Part shown: piece by piece, positions 42,382 to 53,055 of the stretch
Layout of the letters: every line of letters starts with the position of its first letter
Numbering within the stretch: the first letter of the stretch is position 1
Origin: Cylindrotheca closterium
Lineage: Eukaryota; Bacillariophyta; Bacillariophyceae; Bacillariales; Bacillariaceae
Direction of reading: 5' to 3'
Assembly: GCA_933822405.4 (NCBI GenBank)
Contig: CAKOGP040002091.1
Location: 500,504-564,503 of the forward strand
Length of the DNA stretch: 64,000 nucleotides
The notes under the pieces: generated by a model
The model's database searches: none
Seen by the model: the letters and a program-made list of their open reading frames with translations, nothing else
What the model was told of the DNA's origin: nothing
Made by a program: the position numbers and the translations under genes

Positions 42382-43351
42382 GATCGCTACTTGTTTTGCC
42401 CTCTTTTCGACTCAATTCCAAGACTTGTCTCAATCTTGATAGTGAAGTACCTGGTACTGTATCCGTTTGACTTTCGGTCATGCCGCATTGCAACTCACCA
42501 GATGGTGGTCGGACTTGTCGATTTTACTAATCTGGGAATCGAAGTCTGCCTGTCCGTCACTCTAGTCGTTTGGATCGTTTCTAGTCTAGTCATTTTTTTT
42601 GGACATTATTACAGAGCAGGTACCGGTACGGTACCAGGTACCAATACTGTCTACCGGTACCTATTGATCGTCGAGTGAGAATTCACATACCTGGTACTGG
42701 TACCAAGTAGCTTGTGGAATTTCAAAACCGATTATGGTCATTACCGGAGACTACATTTGCTGAAGATCAAGATTGATCGTAAAATTGCGGCTATGAATCA
42801 ACAAGAGGCATACCGAACGGTACGACCTTACTTCTACTGTAGGAGCTTTTACCGGTAGCTCTTGTTGGAATTTCAAAGCCGGTTGTGGTCTTTGAAATTT
42901 CACCTATTAGTGAAGCGGAATTCCCTCTCTCCTAGTATTCTACCGATAGTGAAGCAGAAGACCCTCTTTAGTATTCTAGTGAAGCAGAAGACCCTCTCTA
43001 GTATTCTGTTTCTGAGGTGACAAGGTTGCCGAGTGCTTACATTTGCCAGGAAGCGAAGGCAAAATAGTACTTGGATAGCGTTTCTAATGAATCGTGAAAC
43101 TTCCGACGCCACATCGACACTGTGTTTCGCCACGTCATGTAGGCTCTCCGCCAATCAAATCTGTCAGACATTTTTCACCAATGGAATGTCTGGATCTCAT
43201 CCCACGTTTTCTCGTTTGAGACGGACAAAAAAAACGTGTAGGAAACGTAGGAAGATTCACCACCGCTTGTTGCCGATTTCCTTCTCTGCCGTTTCCTTCT
43301 CTTCAAGGTCGCATAATTTTGACAGTTGTTCTTTATTTATTACAGATCATC
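42382..43351. other. 970-bp intergenic region with local repeats
   Basis: A GGTACC-rich block at 42618-42660 contains overlapping taccggtac palindromes. A 30-bp direct repeat (agtgaagcagaagaccctct core) lies at 42948-42977 and 42978-43007, with a diverged third copy at 42909-42942. A second direct repeat (gtagct-gtggaatttcaaa core) is at 42708-42742 and 42855-42893. An inverted repeat aatttcaaag/ctttgaaatt occupies about 42870-42899. No gene recognised; could be a degenerated non-autonomous mobile element or a duplicated regulatory region. Confidence 0.6.
42909..43007. repeat. Three 30-34 bp direct repeats
   Basis: Copies start at 42909, 42948 and 42978; the last two are 30 bp each and adjacent, differing at one base. 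All share agtgaagc and agtattct. Confidence 0.8.
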
Positions 43352-43763
43352 ATGTTTGCCCTTTCTTCCAGAGTTATCCCTTCCACTGTTGCACGGTAAG
43401 TCCTTGTTTGGGTCAGCCATGAAATGACCAAAAGTCTGCGACGACGGACGTGAATTCTGTCGGCAGTTTTGAAAATGACGTTTCTCACTTCATGTCGTCG
43501 TTCGCTGTTTTCTCTTTTACAGTGCCTCTCGCAGAACGTACTCCAATGAGGTTGCCAACACCATCCGCAATGAAAAGGTCTGGTTCGGAGATATCTCCAC
43601 CTACCCTATCATGGCCATCTGTGGAGGAGCCTGCATCGGTGCTGGAGCTTACATTGCCTACAAATTCCAATCTTCCCCTGATGTCCGTTGGTCCAAGGAG
43701 AAGCGTGGATCTGAGATCCGCTGGTGGGGTGATGACAAGCAATCCCTTCGATTGAACAAGTAA
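43352..43763 (+). CDS. B12D / NDUFA4 (MLRQ)-like mitochondrial protein
   Basis: Two short exons, 43352-43395 (44 nt) and 43523-43763, with a 127-nt GT-AG intron splitting the Arg codon; 94 residues. The leader MFALSSRVIPSTVARASRRT is basic and Ser-rich, fitting mitochondrial import. One hydrophobic segment follows (YPIMAICGGACIGAGAYIAY) and then FQSSPDVRWSKEKRGSEIRW, which matches the B12D/MLRQ pattern of a helix followed by NPDVRxxKExR. Family members are small inner-membrane subunits attached to respiratory complexes I or IV. The gene is easily missed because neither exon exceeds 81 codons. Confidence 0.75.
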
Positions 43764-43845
43764 AATGATTGTTCTGGAAGCTATATGGATGATTGGTGCT
43801 ACAAGTAGAGAATTCCCATTTTAATAAATGGACTCTTTTCTTCTC

Positions 43846-43880
<35 letters not shown>

Positions 43881-44405
43881 GTTTGACGAAATCGTGTTCG
43901 TTTCTACCACAACGACGAATCTGTACAATTTAGTGTGTTATAGCTTTGCTGTTGTTGTGAAGTGACTGTGTTTTATTGTGCTGCATTGCATCGAAGAATA
44001 GGTTGCAGTAGAGCATTCATTGTTTGTTTGTTTGTTTGTTTGACAGATGAAACGTATGAATCATCTTCATTTCATCCTATCGTTCGATTTGCTTCAACAC
44101 GTGTCCTCCACCTTCAGTGTCAAATAGTCTTTCTTCCATTGAATTGTCCGTGCCTAGATCATTGTCGCTCAGTATTCGTTTCGACTGATGTGATTGACGC
44201 CGGGAGGATATTGGCACGAAAATCCCCACAGGTAAATCCCCAAGAATATTGTGTGTTGGTCCAATTATTCTCGTAGTTTGTTTAAAATATACGATATTGC
44301 TCTTACCAATTCTCCGAGATGCACAATAAAGTTTCGATTAGCGATATTAAACAATTTTAGCTGTTACACATGGAGCTATCTAGCTATCAAGACCAGTCAT
44401 AGTTT
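43764..44405. other. Convergent intergenic with microsatellites
   Basis: Contains an (AC)n run at 43847-43879 and a (TGTT)n run at 44021-44042. No gene recognised. Confidence 0.6.
43847..43879. repeat. (AC)n microsatellite
   Basis: About 16 uninterrupted ac dinucleotides in the 3' flank of the B12D-like gene. Confidence 0.95.
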
Positions 44406-47400
44406 TTATGCGGGTCCTACCGAGCCCTCGTTCAAAGCTCCTCCCAGAACGTCCAGGTATAGCTTCAGATCATCCGATCCAATCCCCAGATTTAGCCGAA
44501 TGGCATCAAAGGCAAAGAATTGCATGCTAACAATCAAGGGATAAAATGCCATACGAACAGGCAAACCCCGGAAAAACATTGCATATCCTCCCTTGTCTAT
44601 CAGGCTCTTCACTGCTTCAATGGGTCCAACTTTGGTTTGAGATTTCTTCATCTCACTGATAGTGGCATCCCCTGGGTTACTCACAATGGCTGCAAAGAGT
44701 CCACCTGTCATCCCACTTACCAAACTGACCCCCAGGGACAGTTTGATGTCTTCTTGCGCTGCAGGGAATGCGTCGTAGAGTACATTTGATACCAGTGAAA
44801 AGATCAAGAACTTTGCTGTGTTAAAGGGAATCTCCTTGGCCAACATGGGTGGGACAGCACTAAACAATGATGACACGCCGTCCTCTTTCACCATTCTGGC
44901 TGTCACGTCGAACAAGTTGGTACCATAGTCTGGCTGTGAAACTGATCGAATGCGGATCGATTCAAAGGGGCAAATGATGAAGGTACTGAATGCAGCACCA
45001 ATTGCTGAAGACAACAGAATGATTGGAACCTCCAATGTTCGTGCCTCGGGGCCTAGTGCGTCGACAAAGTATCGACGGAGCAACTCTGTCGTCGAATATG
45101 AGGCGCTTCCCCAAAAGAAGAAGCCAACAAAAGTGGGTGCCCATCCAGCAAAGAACCCCTCTATGCCACCTTCCTTGGCCAACTTTTTGAACGCTCGTAT
45201 CACCCCCGGGTAGTTTTCCGGGTCAGTTTGGAGCTTGGTCTTGACAACATCAAGCTAAGGAGAGCAAAAGCAGTGATTAGTTAGTTGATTGAATGGTGTA
45301 CAGTGTACAATATCGCAAGTCATCACTTACAGGCGTTAGCAAAAAATGCGCTCCCGAGGCACAAATGGCTCCCGACAAGGAGAATCGAAGAAAGCTGGAT
45401 AGATTCAAAGTCACATCTCGTTCAATCGGGGATCTACCCCGTGGTCCAAATTCTGGATCTAATGGACGGTTCGATGTTCCCACTAACGAACCCTTGTTGA
45501 TTTCCAAAAAGTCAGTATCGGCGGACAAGACGAATCGACGAAGAGATTGGTCATATTCTAGTCCAATTCCAGCTGGAATGAGGGTCAAGAGTTGCGCAGA
45601 CGACGAAGAAGGACCGCCATTCCAAAATGCAGGAATCTTCATCTGACTGTCCGCTCCTGCACTGACAGCATTGACAATTCGCTTTTGGACCACCTTGGCC
45701 TCCGCGTCCACCGCTTCTCGTGCGTCAATTTCGTTACGGAATTCACTAAAACTACTCGTCTCAGCCTGTGCCTTTGCACACGCTACCACCGGTCGATCGT
45801 AACACGCTCGGCCAATGCATCCTCCAGCTCCACCGACACCTTCATTCTTGGCCACCTTGCCAACATTAGAAGTCAATGAATTGGGGTCGTTAGGTTCAAG
45901 AATTAGCTTTTTCAGTTTGGGGTCCAAGGACTTGGGGAGTGGCTGACTTCTGTCAATGATTCTGGCTTCGTATGGGTCATTCAAGTTGACCTTGGCAGTC
46001 GCTGGTGGTGGTTCAACGTAGATTGGTATATTTGTCTCAATGGCATATCCCGAACCTCCGTCCACAACCTCAATACTTGCCACTTCCAGTTCCATCACCG
46101 TGTTTGCAGTTGCAGTAACACCTCCATTTTCTGGTGACAGCTCAGGTGGACTGATGGTGACTCGAATCCGTTCTCCCTCTTTGTAACCCTCCCCTTGATC
46201 AACCAAATTAAAGCGTTCAATTTTGCCCTTGTTGGGTCCATTTTTGAAAATGTACGCTTTGGCTGTAGCGGCCTTTCCTTTGGGAACATCGCTGTCACTG
46301 GTAGCTCCTGGTGCCGAGAGCGTAACGGTTGGAGGCTTTTGGTATCCATTTCCTCGATTCCCAACGTCCAATCGCAAAATCTTTCCATTCGGTCGCAATG
46401 TCGCTCGACCGGTTGCCGTCTTGAAGTCTGGTCCTGCCTTGGGTGGAGGAAATTCCACATATGGAGAACCATATCCAGGAGCATATCCGCTGCCACCGTC
46501 TTCGACTACAACCGATTTAATGGAACCATTGTCAATGGCTGCCAAGAGTTGATTGATTTCTTCGGTTGGCTGATTCTTTTCCATCAATCCAAAGAGTAGA
46601 GCGATTTGTCGGCGAGCCTCTTTGATTTCTCGCATTTCCTTCAATTCTTTTAGAATGCAAAACAAAACATGGGAACTTTAGATTCAAATTGAAGGAATTG
46701 TGTATTGATTGATTGTCAGTCGAAAAACTGTAGCCTTACCTTGGTCTTCTGTCAGTTTCGTCAACCCCAACTGCTCACGACTCTTTCGCACAGCGGCTAG
46801 ATCAGGGCAATATCGAGAGACGAGAGACTTCATTAACTTGGCAGGCCCATCACTCCCTCCATATTCTTGAAGCCCGATTTCGACAGATGCGGAAAAGGCA
46901 CCAAACTGTTTCAGTCTGACTAGTTCCACCTCATCTTTCGATGCCGCCCGGGGAATTTCAGCTGCCTTGGAATACCACCATTTTTGACAATCCAAGTCAA
47001 AGACCAACAAAAAGCGGGAAAGATACGTCACAAAGCGTACATTGTAACCAAGCTTTTCCGCATCAAAGACAGTCACTCCAGTTCGCTTGTTGACAGGTGT
47101 TGAAATCCAATTCAGTTTGCCAAAACCATCTTTATCGAATTCCTCCTCGGCAAGGGCAGATGCGAAATCTTGTGGTAGATTGGACACGACTGCCGATGAT
47201 CCCAAAAGGGCGGCTCCCATGAAGAGTCGTCGATTCATGGCCGCGGAGTCATCCTCTTGTTGTTGTTGGTCCGCAAATCTTTGTAATCGCAGAGAGTCAT
47301 CCGCATCCTCCAATAGACTTTTGGAGTTGATTGGCCCATTCTCGGTATCATCTGGCACGTACTTGGATTTGGATTCTTTGCCGCTCGAATGCAACTGCCA

Positions 47401-47514
47401 ATGGATACTTCGATGAAAATTCTGTTGTTGTGGCAGATGAAAGGCCAGGATGGAAGTTATGGAAAGGAACGAGAATAGGAAGCGTAATATACGTTCGCTT
47501 TTTGACGTTGTCAT
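44406..47514 (-). CDS. Chimeric mitochondrial-carrier-family protein with plastid-type leader and GxGY repeats
   Basis: Three exons, 46740-47514, 45331-46646 and 44406-45254; introns 93 nt (46647-46739) and 76 nt (45255-45330). 979 residues. The leader FLFSFLSITSILAF/HLP suggests plastid import; at residues 93-99 MNRRLFM and then a hydrophobic stretch ending ALA resemble a Tat-type thylakoid signal. Residues ~290-500 contain four GxGY units (GGSGYAPGYGSPYVEF, GNGYQKPPTVTLSAP, GEGYKEGERIRVTISPP, GSGYAIETNIPIYVEPPP). The last ~310 residues are a six-helix carrier: TPLDVVKTKLQT, CPFESIRIRS and the degenerate third motif NPGDATISEMKK, where the usual K/R is lost. Phosphate-carrier-like in feel. 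Joining of these parts is by splice inference; a mis-joined model cannot be excluded, but frames and junctions fit exactly. Confidence 0.72.
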
Positions 47515-47818
47515 ATTGCCGGGTCTCTAGTTCTAGCTGCTATCAAAAGCTTCATGCACAATATGTATAATAGAAGGGATTGAGTCACTTTGAAAACATG
47601 ACACGACGACAGATCAGATTCAAGATTCAAACATAAAAGACCTCGTGTTGACTTGTCGGAGTTGTCCAACGGCACCCAGGTTCGACCCTTCCGATCAATT
47701 GGAAAGTCCGTACGTCATCCTCCAGCATATTTTAGTGTTTTCCATCTCAAATCAACCACCACATCAACCAAAACATACTCTTCATCATTCCATTTTTTGA
47801 CCATCATCTGTCACCACG
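47515..47818. other. Divergent promoter region
   Basis: 304 bp between the start codons of the chimeric carrier and the methylthiotransferase gene. No repeats noticed. Confidence 0.5.
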
Positions 47819-49843
47819 ATGAGAATGAAACCTAATCGATTCTTTGCGCACCGCAATCTATCGCAATTTATTTCGAGGCGATGCAAAGCTGCGGCTACTG
47901 GAACAAGAGCCTTCTCTTCAGCAGTGCAAGTGGACCGTCATCGCCAAAAGAAGGACGAGAGCAAAATTCCCAATGATGGTTTGACTTTGGGAGACTTTGT
48001 ACACAACAAAGGAAACGTGAGTGGTGATATTACTAGTGAGCGTAGTAATAGTGGATTATCCTTTCACATAAAGACCTATGGTTGTCAAATGAATGTGAGC
48101 GATTCCGATATTGTGCGGGCCGTCCTTTTGGAACAAGGATATACGGAAGCCCAAGAGGAGGCCGACGCGGACGTGTGGTTGACCAATACTTGTGCGATTC
48201 GTGACAAGGCGGAACAAAAAGTTTGGCAACGTCTGCACACTTTGAAGAAACGAAAATCGTCAAACCAAGTGGTGGGTCTGCTGGGGTGCATGGCGGAACG
48301 CCTGCAAGATGAGTTGCTGAAGGAAAACATGGCAGATCTCGTGGTTGGACCAGATGCCTATCGGGATTTGCCGCGGCTCTTGAGAGATTTGACCGATAGT
48401 GAAGATCCATTGGAGCAGGCAATCAATGTGCAACTGAGTCTGGAGGAGACCTACCAAGATATTGTCCCAGTCCGCGATGGAAAATCCACGACTTCTGCCT
48501 TTGTCAGTATTCAAAGGGGCTGCTCCAACCGATGCTCCTTTTGTATTGTTCCATTCACCAGAGGTCAAGAGCGAAGCCGTCCGGTTGAAAGTATCGTCAA
48601 TGAAGTGAGGGAGCTGGTGGAAGTCCAGAATATGAAAGAAGTAGTCCTGTTAGGGCAAAATGTCAACTCGTACCATGATCGATCAGAGGCGGCACTCGAA
48701 GCACGACCATTCAACACTACACCCAGCCTTTCCAACTCTGGATTTCGCAACCGGCTACGGCGTCCATCGCAAGGTGGATATACCTTTGTGGATTTGGTGG
48801 AGGCCATCTCTGACATTTCTCCTGAATTGCGACTGCGTTTTACTTCTCCACACCCCAAAGACTACCCACAAGAACTCCTTCATCTCATGGCAGAACGACC
48901 CAATATTTGCAATCAACTTCACATGCCAGCTCAGTCTGGTTCCACTAGTATGTTGAAACGAATGAAACGAGGTTACACTCGAGAGGCCTACTTTGAATTG
49001 ATTGACTCGGTGCAAACTATTATTCCCGATATAGCACTCTCGTCGGATTTCATTGCTGGATTCTGTGGCGAGACGGAAGAAGAGCATCGAGATACAGTAT
49101 CTTTGTTGGAACACGTCCAGTACGAACAAGCCTTTTTGTTTGCCTACAGTATGCGCAACAAGACTCATGCTCATCGTACCATGGAGGACAATGTTCCAGC
49201 AGATGTGAAATCTCGACGACTCTCGGAAATCATTGATACCTATCGTACCAATGTGCAAATCAAGAATGAGCGGGTGGAACAAGGAAAGCTACGACTGGTC
49301 TTGTTGGAGGGAGAAGCCAAACGACAAACCTTTCCAGGAATGACCACTTGGCATGGAAGAACGGACCAAAATAAGGTATGTCACTGCAAACTGGCAACAA
49401 CAATAACAGCAAATCATACAATCGTCATGTGTCATTGTTCCTTTGTTGTATCTCACATTGTTATTTCATTTTTAATTATAATATTAATAATACAGCGCAT
49501 CATGTTGCCAATCAACGAATCCATTGGCGCCATTGACGAATCGCACGCTCGTTTGATCCTCCAGCAAAGTTTGGACGGATCGACTACTGGCTTGTTGCCA
49601 CCACCCAGACAACGATCCAGTGTGACTGCTGGAGATTACGCGGTAGTGCAAGTCACGGACGTCAAGGGTCATACATTGAGAGGAAAACTCTTGTGGAAAT
49701 CGACTCTTGCTGGATTTGCAGATATGGAATCGAATCATCTATCCAAGATTGGAGACGAGGGCATCGCTAGATTCGAAAGAAGACTGGAGGAAGAGATTGG
49801 CATGGATTCTTTGAGCATGGATCAGCAAAGTTTGGTGGTCTAG
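47819..49843 (+). CDS. MiaB/CDK5RAP1-type tRNA methylthiotransferase, mitochondrial
   Basis: Exons 47819-49375 and 49496-49843 with a 120-nt GTATGT...ACAG intron; 634 residues. The first ~40 residues are basic and Ser/Ala-rich (RRCKAAATGTRAFSSA), a mitochondrial presequence. The UPF0004 domain shows TYGCQMNVSDSD, LTNTCAIRDKAEQKVW and GLLGCMAERL, giving the three N-terminal cluster cysteines. The radical SAM core has RGCSNRCSFCIVPFTRGQE, the CxxxCxxC motif. A C-terminal TRAM domain is seen as GDYAVVQVTDVKGHTLRGKL. The enzyme adds a 2-methylthio group to i6A37 of tRNAs. The intron is a multiple of three and has no stop in frame, so an unspliced message would insert a 40-residue hydrophobic stretch. 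Confidence 0.93.
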   Translation: MRMKPNRFFAHRNLSQFISRRCKAAATGTRAFSSAVQVDRHRQKKDESKIPNDGLTLGDFVHNKGNVSGDITSERSNSGLSFHIKTYGCQMNVSDSDIVRAVLLEQGYTEAQEEADADVWLTNTCAIRDKAEQKVWQRLHTLKKRKSSNQVVGLLGCMAERLQDELLKENMADLVVGPDAYRDLPRLLRDLTDSEDPLEQAINVQLSLEETYQDIVPVRDGKSTTSAFVSIQRGCSNRCSFCIVPFTRGQERSRPVESIVNEVRELVEVQNMKEVVLLGQNVNSYHDRSEAALEARPFNTTPSLSNSGFRNRLRRPSQGGYTFVDLVEAISDISPELRLRFTSPHPKDYPQELLHLMAERPNICNQLHMPAQSGSTSMLKRMKRGYTREAYFELIDSVQTIIPDIALSSDFIAGFCGETEEEHRDTVSLLEHVQYEQAFLFAYSMRNKTHAHRTMEDNVPADVKSRRLSEIIDTYRTNVQIKNERVEQGKLRLVLLEGEAKRQTFPGMTTWHGRTDQNKVCHCKLATTITANHTIVMCHCSFVVSHIVISFLIIILIIQRIMLPINESIGAIDESHARLILQQSLDGSTTGLLPPPRQRSSVTAGDYAVVQVTDVKGHTLRGKLLWKSTLAGFADMESNHLSKIGDEGIARFERRLEEEIGMDSLSMDQQSLVV

Positions 49844-49951
49844 TAGAAGAATTGGAGTGTTGCATGTTCTTGACAAGAAGTGTTTTAAAAAATCTCGCTC
49901 CTATTGCGTGTCAATGAGACTACGGGTATGCATGCTCTATTGCAAGTATAG

Positions 49952-51265
49952 CTAAAAATCTTCCGTCGCCGCCTTGCCCGATTTCCGATCAATCACGGGC
50001 CACCATAGTGGGAGATACGGAAGATACCTCAATTGATTGTCATGATCCCCAATCCGAATCTTGTTGGTGTGACTCCAAACACCATCGCCCAAGAGACCCG
50101 CTCGATCCAATCGCATTTGAGCCAACAAGACATTGGTTCCTTCTTCCGCACCTGCTACAATTTGACCAATAGTCTTTCCGTCTTTAACATCATAGATCTT
50201 GTCTCCCTTTTTATAATTTTGTACTTCCTGGAACAAGGCTTCACTTTGCTTTCGCAATTCTTCCGTTTCTGGAGTTTGTTCTTGAACCATGTCACCCGAC
50301 ATGATTCCTACCACGCCTCCCGCCGCTGCCGCGGACAATCGGGGAAGTCTTGGCAACATTGATGCTGATGCTGATCCTACTTCCACTCCCTCGGGTGTTT
50401 TTCCTAGTTGGACTTGGGAGGCCATGAGCCAGGGTCGTGGAATTTCCATATTCAAATCCGTCAAAAAGAGGGGCAGGATTCGTTTTCGAATGGCACCCGT
50501 GTATTGGACCCGGGCCGTCAATTCTTGGCCCAAGTAGCAACCCTTGGCAAAGCTGACGGCATTGAGGAATTCTTGGTTGGATTCTCCTGCCACCTTGCCC
50601 AACAGCTCGGTACCTTCGGCGACACCGGCTAATTTGCGAACCAATTGGTAGTTGCCGGGTGCGTTTGGAAAATTCGAAGACATGCTATCTTCAAATTGTT
50701 TTGCCTTTTCCGCGTCTAACGAAAGGACTCGCATGCCCAAGGATGGATGCCGGGGATCCATCCCCGCCAAGAATCCCTGAGGTGACGCCGCCGCATTCAT
50801 GGTCCCAAAGACCACGTGCGCCGAAATTTCGTCCGACTTGTCCACCACCTTGACCTTGGAACGTCTCAAAATGAATTGCTTCAAGTGTCCCATGAGTTGA
50901 TCGGCCGAATCATTGTCGGGAATATCAATAAGATATTCCGTGTCGTCTATCTTCCACAACAAACTGTCCGTCAATATTCGTCCCTTGTTGTCCAGAAAGC
51001 AGGTCGATCGGAGCTTTTCGGAAAATTCGACCATCGGATGTTCCTCTTCTTCTTGTTGTTGTTGCGGCACGGCTGGATCTGGTTCCAATTCTTCTTTTGG
51101 TGGAATCGGAGGACTGGTCAAATCGCACGTCACCAACGCTTGCAAGTAATTTGTGGCACCCTTGCCCTTGACGGAGAAAATGCGTCGATTGCGCAAGGTT
51201 TCATTTCCTCGACGCCATAGTCGTCCAAAATTACCAGCTAAAGAAGTTACTTTGGAGGATGCCAT
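49952..51265 (-). CDS. IBA57: IBA57-like Fe-S assembly protein (GcvT/YgfZ fold)
   Basis: Single exon, 437 residues from the ATG at 51263-51265 (MASSKVTSLAGNFGRL); an upstream open frame exists but looks like 5' UTR. The diagnostic motif of IBA57/YgfZ is KGCYLGQELTARVQYTG near 50500. The N-terminal part shows RIFSVKGKGATNYLQALVTC and CFLDNKGRILTDSLLW, typical of the folate-binding aminomethyltransferase-like fold. An insertion rich in Glu/Gln and Pro (about residues 55-80) and a Ser/Ala-rich one (about 290-310) enlarge it over bacterial YgfZ. IBA57 works with ISCA proteins in maturing mitochondrial 4Fe-4S proteins, which include the radical SAM enzymes such as the neighbouring gene product. 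It converges on that gene with 108 bp between stops. Confidence 0.9.
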   Translation of the reverse strand: MASSKVTSLAGNFGRLWRRGNETLRNRRIFSVKGKGATNYLQALVTCDLTSPPIPPKEELEPDPAVPQQQQEEEEHPMVEFSEKLRSTCFLDNKGRILTDSLLWKIDDTEYLIDIPDNDSADQLMGHLKQFILRRSKVKVVDKSDEISAHVVFGTMNAAASPQGFLAGMDPRHPSLGMRVLSLDAEKAKQFEDSMSSNFPNAPGNYQLVRKLAGVAEGTELLGKVAGESNQEFLNAVSFAKGCYLGQELTARVQYTGAIRKRILPLFLTDLNMEIPRPWLMASQVQLGKTPEGVEVGSASASMLPRLPRLSAAAAGGVVGIMSGDMVQEQTPETEELRKQSEALFQEVQNYKKGDKIYDVKDGKTIGQIVAGAEEGTNVLLAQMRLDRAGLLGDGVWSHTNKIRIGDHDNQLRYLPYLPLWWPVIDRKSGKAATEDF

Positions 51266-51560
51266 TTTGTAAATTGTTATCGTTGTCGCGTAAAGTACTG
51301 TATGTTTGGGGTCGTCTAATGAATGAGTGTATGTAGGTGAGGTGAAAGTGGTACTTGTGTGTATATCTTTCGTGTGAAATTTTGTGTCGATGATGTGGTC
51401 ATGGCGGACAATACAAGTACACGTACGGGAGATGTCGGACACTACACTTCTCATCCAATGGAGAAATGGAAGGACGGAGCTTTTGAGGCATTTCAAATTC
51501 GTGGCTTGCTCAGTGTGATTTTATTATTTATTATTGGCTCCCATTCCACCTGAACTGCAA

Positions 51561-52904
51561 ATGACACCATCATCACCCACACACAGTACCAAGAAGACTG
51601 CTATTACTACTTTAGGTGAAGATCGTCATATGCATTCGTCATACTCACAGTTCCGATGGATCTGTGCGCTAGGAATGGGAATTGCCATTGGCAATGTCGT
51701 CATTCCCATGAGTTACATGGAGTTTGCGCCCCATAACAATACCTTTACGCACAATCAGCACATGCGATATTCCGCAGGAACTGTCAGTGACAAATACAAG
51801 AACAGCAAGTCTGCAAATACTTGGGAAGAACTGGTGGAACAAAAGCAAATGTTTGCTTCTCAATCGATACCAACTCCAGCGGCTCCTGTGGCCATGGAAA
51901 CTCCCAAATTGTCGAGCAAGGAACGAAAGAAGATTATGATTACGGGCGGGGCTGGTTTTGTGGGATCCCACTTGGCAGACAAGCTCATGATGGAAGGTCA
52001 CGAAGTCATCATCTTGGACAACTTTTTTACGGGTCAAAAGACCAACATTGATCATTGGATGAGTCATCCTCATTTTAGTTTGATTGTCGGCGATGTGGTG
52101 GATCCCATTCACTTGGAAGTGGACGAAATCTATCACTTGGCCTGTCCCGCGTCACCTCCTCACTATCAATTCAATCCTGTCAAGACCATCAAGACTAGCA
52201 CGGAAGGAACCATGAACATGCTCGGATTGGCCAAACGGGTTGGAGCCAAGATTCTACTCACATCCACTAGCGAAATCTATGGAGACCCACAAGTGCATCC
52301 ACAAAAGGAAGACTACTGGGGAAATGTCAATCCAATGGGTCCTAGATCCTGTTACGACGAAGGCAAACGAGTTGCCGAGACCATGATGTATGCCTACAAA
52401 CACTCCAACAATGTCGATGTCAGAATTGCCCGAATCTTCAACACCTTTGGTCCTAGGATGCATCCCAACGATGGTCGAGTGGTTAGTAACTTTGTCATCC
52501 AATCCTTGCAAAACAAACCAATCACCATTTACGGCGAGGGAGAACAAACCAGATCCTTTCAATACGTTTCGGATTTGGTCGATGGGTTGCACGCCTTGAT
52601 GAATGGAAAGTATGGAGCTCCCGTTAATTTGGGCAATCCGCAAGAATTTACCGTGGCGGAATTTGCCACTACCATTAAAGAAATGACTGCTTCCAAAAGC
52701 GAAATTAAAAAATTGGAAAAGACGGCAGACGATCCCAACAAACGCAAACCCGACATTTCCTTGGCCAAGCAAGAGTTGAATTGGGAACCCAAGGTGTCTG
52801 TCAAGGAAGGACTGGCCAAAACCATTGAATATTTTCGAATGGTGCTGTTGTCTACCGGAGAAATTATTCCGACGGGGCCTGGAGCCTCCAAACCTCAAAA
52901 TTAA
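51561..52904 (+). CDS. UXS1: UDP-glucuronate decarboxylase (UDP-xylose synthase)
   Basis: Single exon, 447 residues from ATG 51561. A signal-anchor helix near residues 35-55 (WICALGMGIAIGNVVIPM) fits a type II Golgi protein. The SDR domain has the NAD-binding ITGGAGFVGSHLADKL and ILDNFFTGQKTN, then DEIYHLACPASPPHYQFNPV, LLTSTSEIYGDP and the catalytic YxxxK as CYDEGKRVAE. Further typical blocks are RIFNTFGPRMHPNDGRVVSN and YGEGEQTRSFQYVSDLVDGL. The enzyme converts UDP-glucuronate to UDP-xylose for glycan synthesis. Divergent from IBA57 (295 bp) and convergent with the LYR gene. Confidence 0.96.
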   Translation: MTPSSPTHSTKKTAITTLGEDRHMHSSYSQFRWICALGMGIAIGNVVIPMSYMEFAPHNNTFTHNQHMRYSAGTVSDKYKNSKSANTWEELVEQKQMFASQSIPTPAAPVAMETPKLSSKERKKIMITGGAGFVGSHLADKLMMEGHEVIILDNFFTGQKTNIDHWMSHPHFSLIVGDVVDPIHLEVDEIYHLACPASPPHYQFNPVKTIKTSTEGTMNMLGLAKRVGAKILLTSTSEIYGDPQVHPQKEDYWGNVNPMGPRSCYDEGKRVAETMMYAYKHSNNVDVRIARIFNTFGPRMHPNDGRVVSNFVIQSLQNKPITIYGEGEQTRSFQYVSDLVDGLHALMNGKYGAPVNLGNPQEFTVAEFATTIKEMTASKSEIKKLEKTADDPNKRKPDISLAKQELNWEPKVSVKEGLAKTIEYFRMVLLSTGEIIPTGPGASKPQN

Positions 52905-53055
52905 TAAAAACAAACATACCCGCAGACAGAGGCTAATACTCTTGGAAGTAGTAGTACTAATGTAATGTATATTATATATTATAGATCTAGTAGACGAACA
53001 AACACAAACGTACACAAAGAACCAATACATAGAAACTGTTTAGAAATACAGTATG

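Noticed and set aside
42382..43351. Transposon in the repeat-rich intergenic region
   Set aside because: No transposase or reverse transcriptase ORF and no clear terminal repeats with target-site duplication; kept only as a possible decayed element.
47670..47700. A ggttcgaccc string resembling a tRNA B box
   Set aside because: No matching A box, no cloverleaf potential nearby and it lies in a promoter.
52254..53030. 258-codon minus-strand ORF over the UXS1 3' end
   Set aside because: Shadow of the conserved UXS1 frame.
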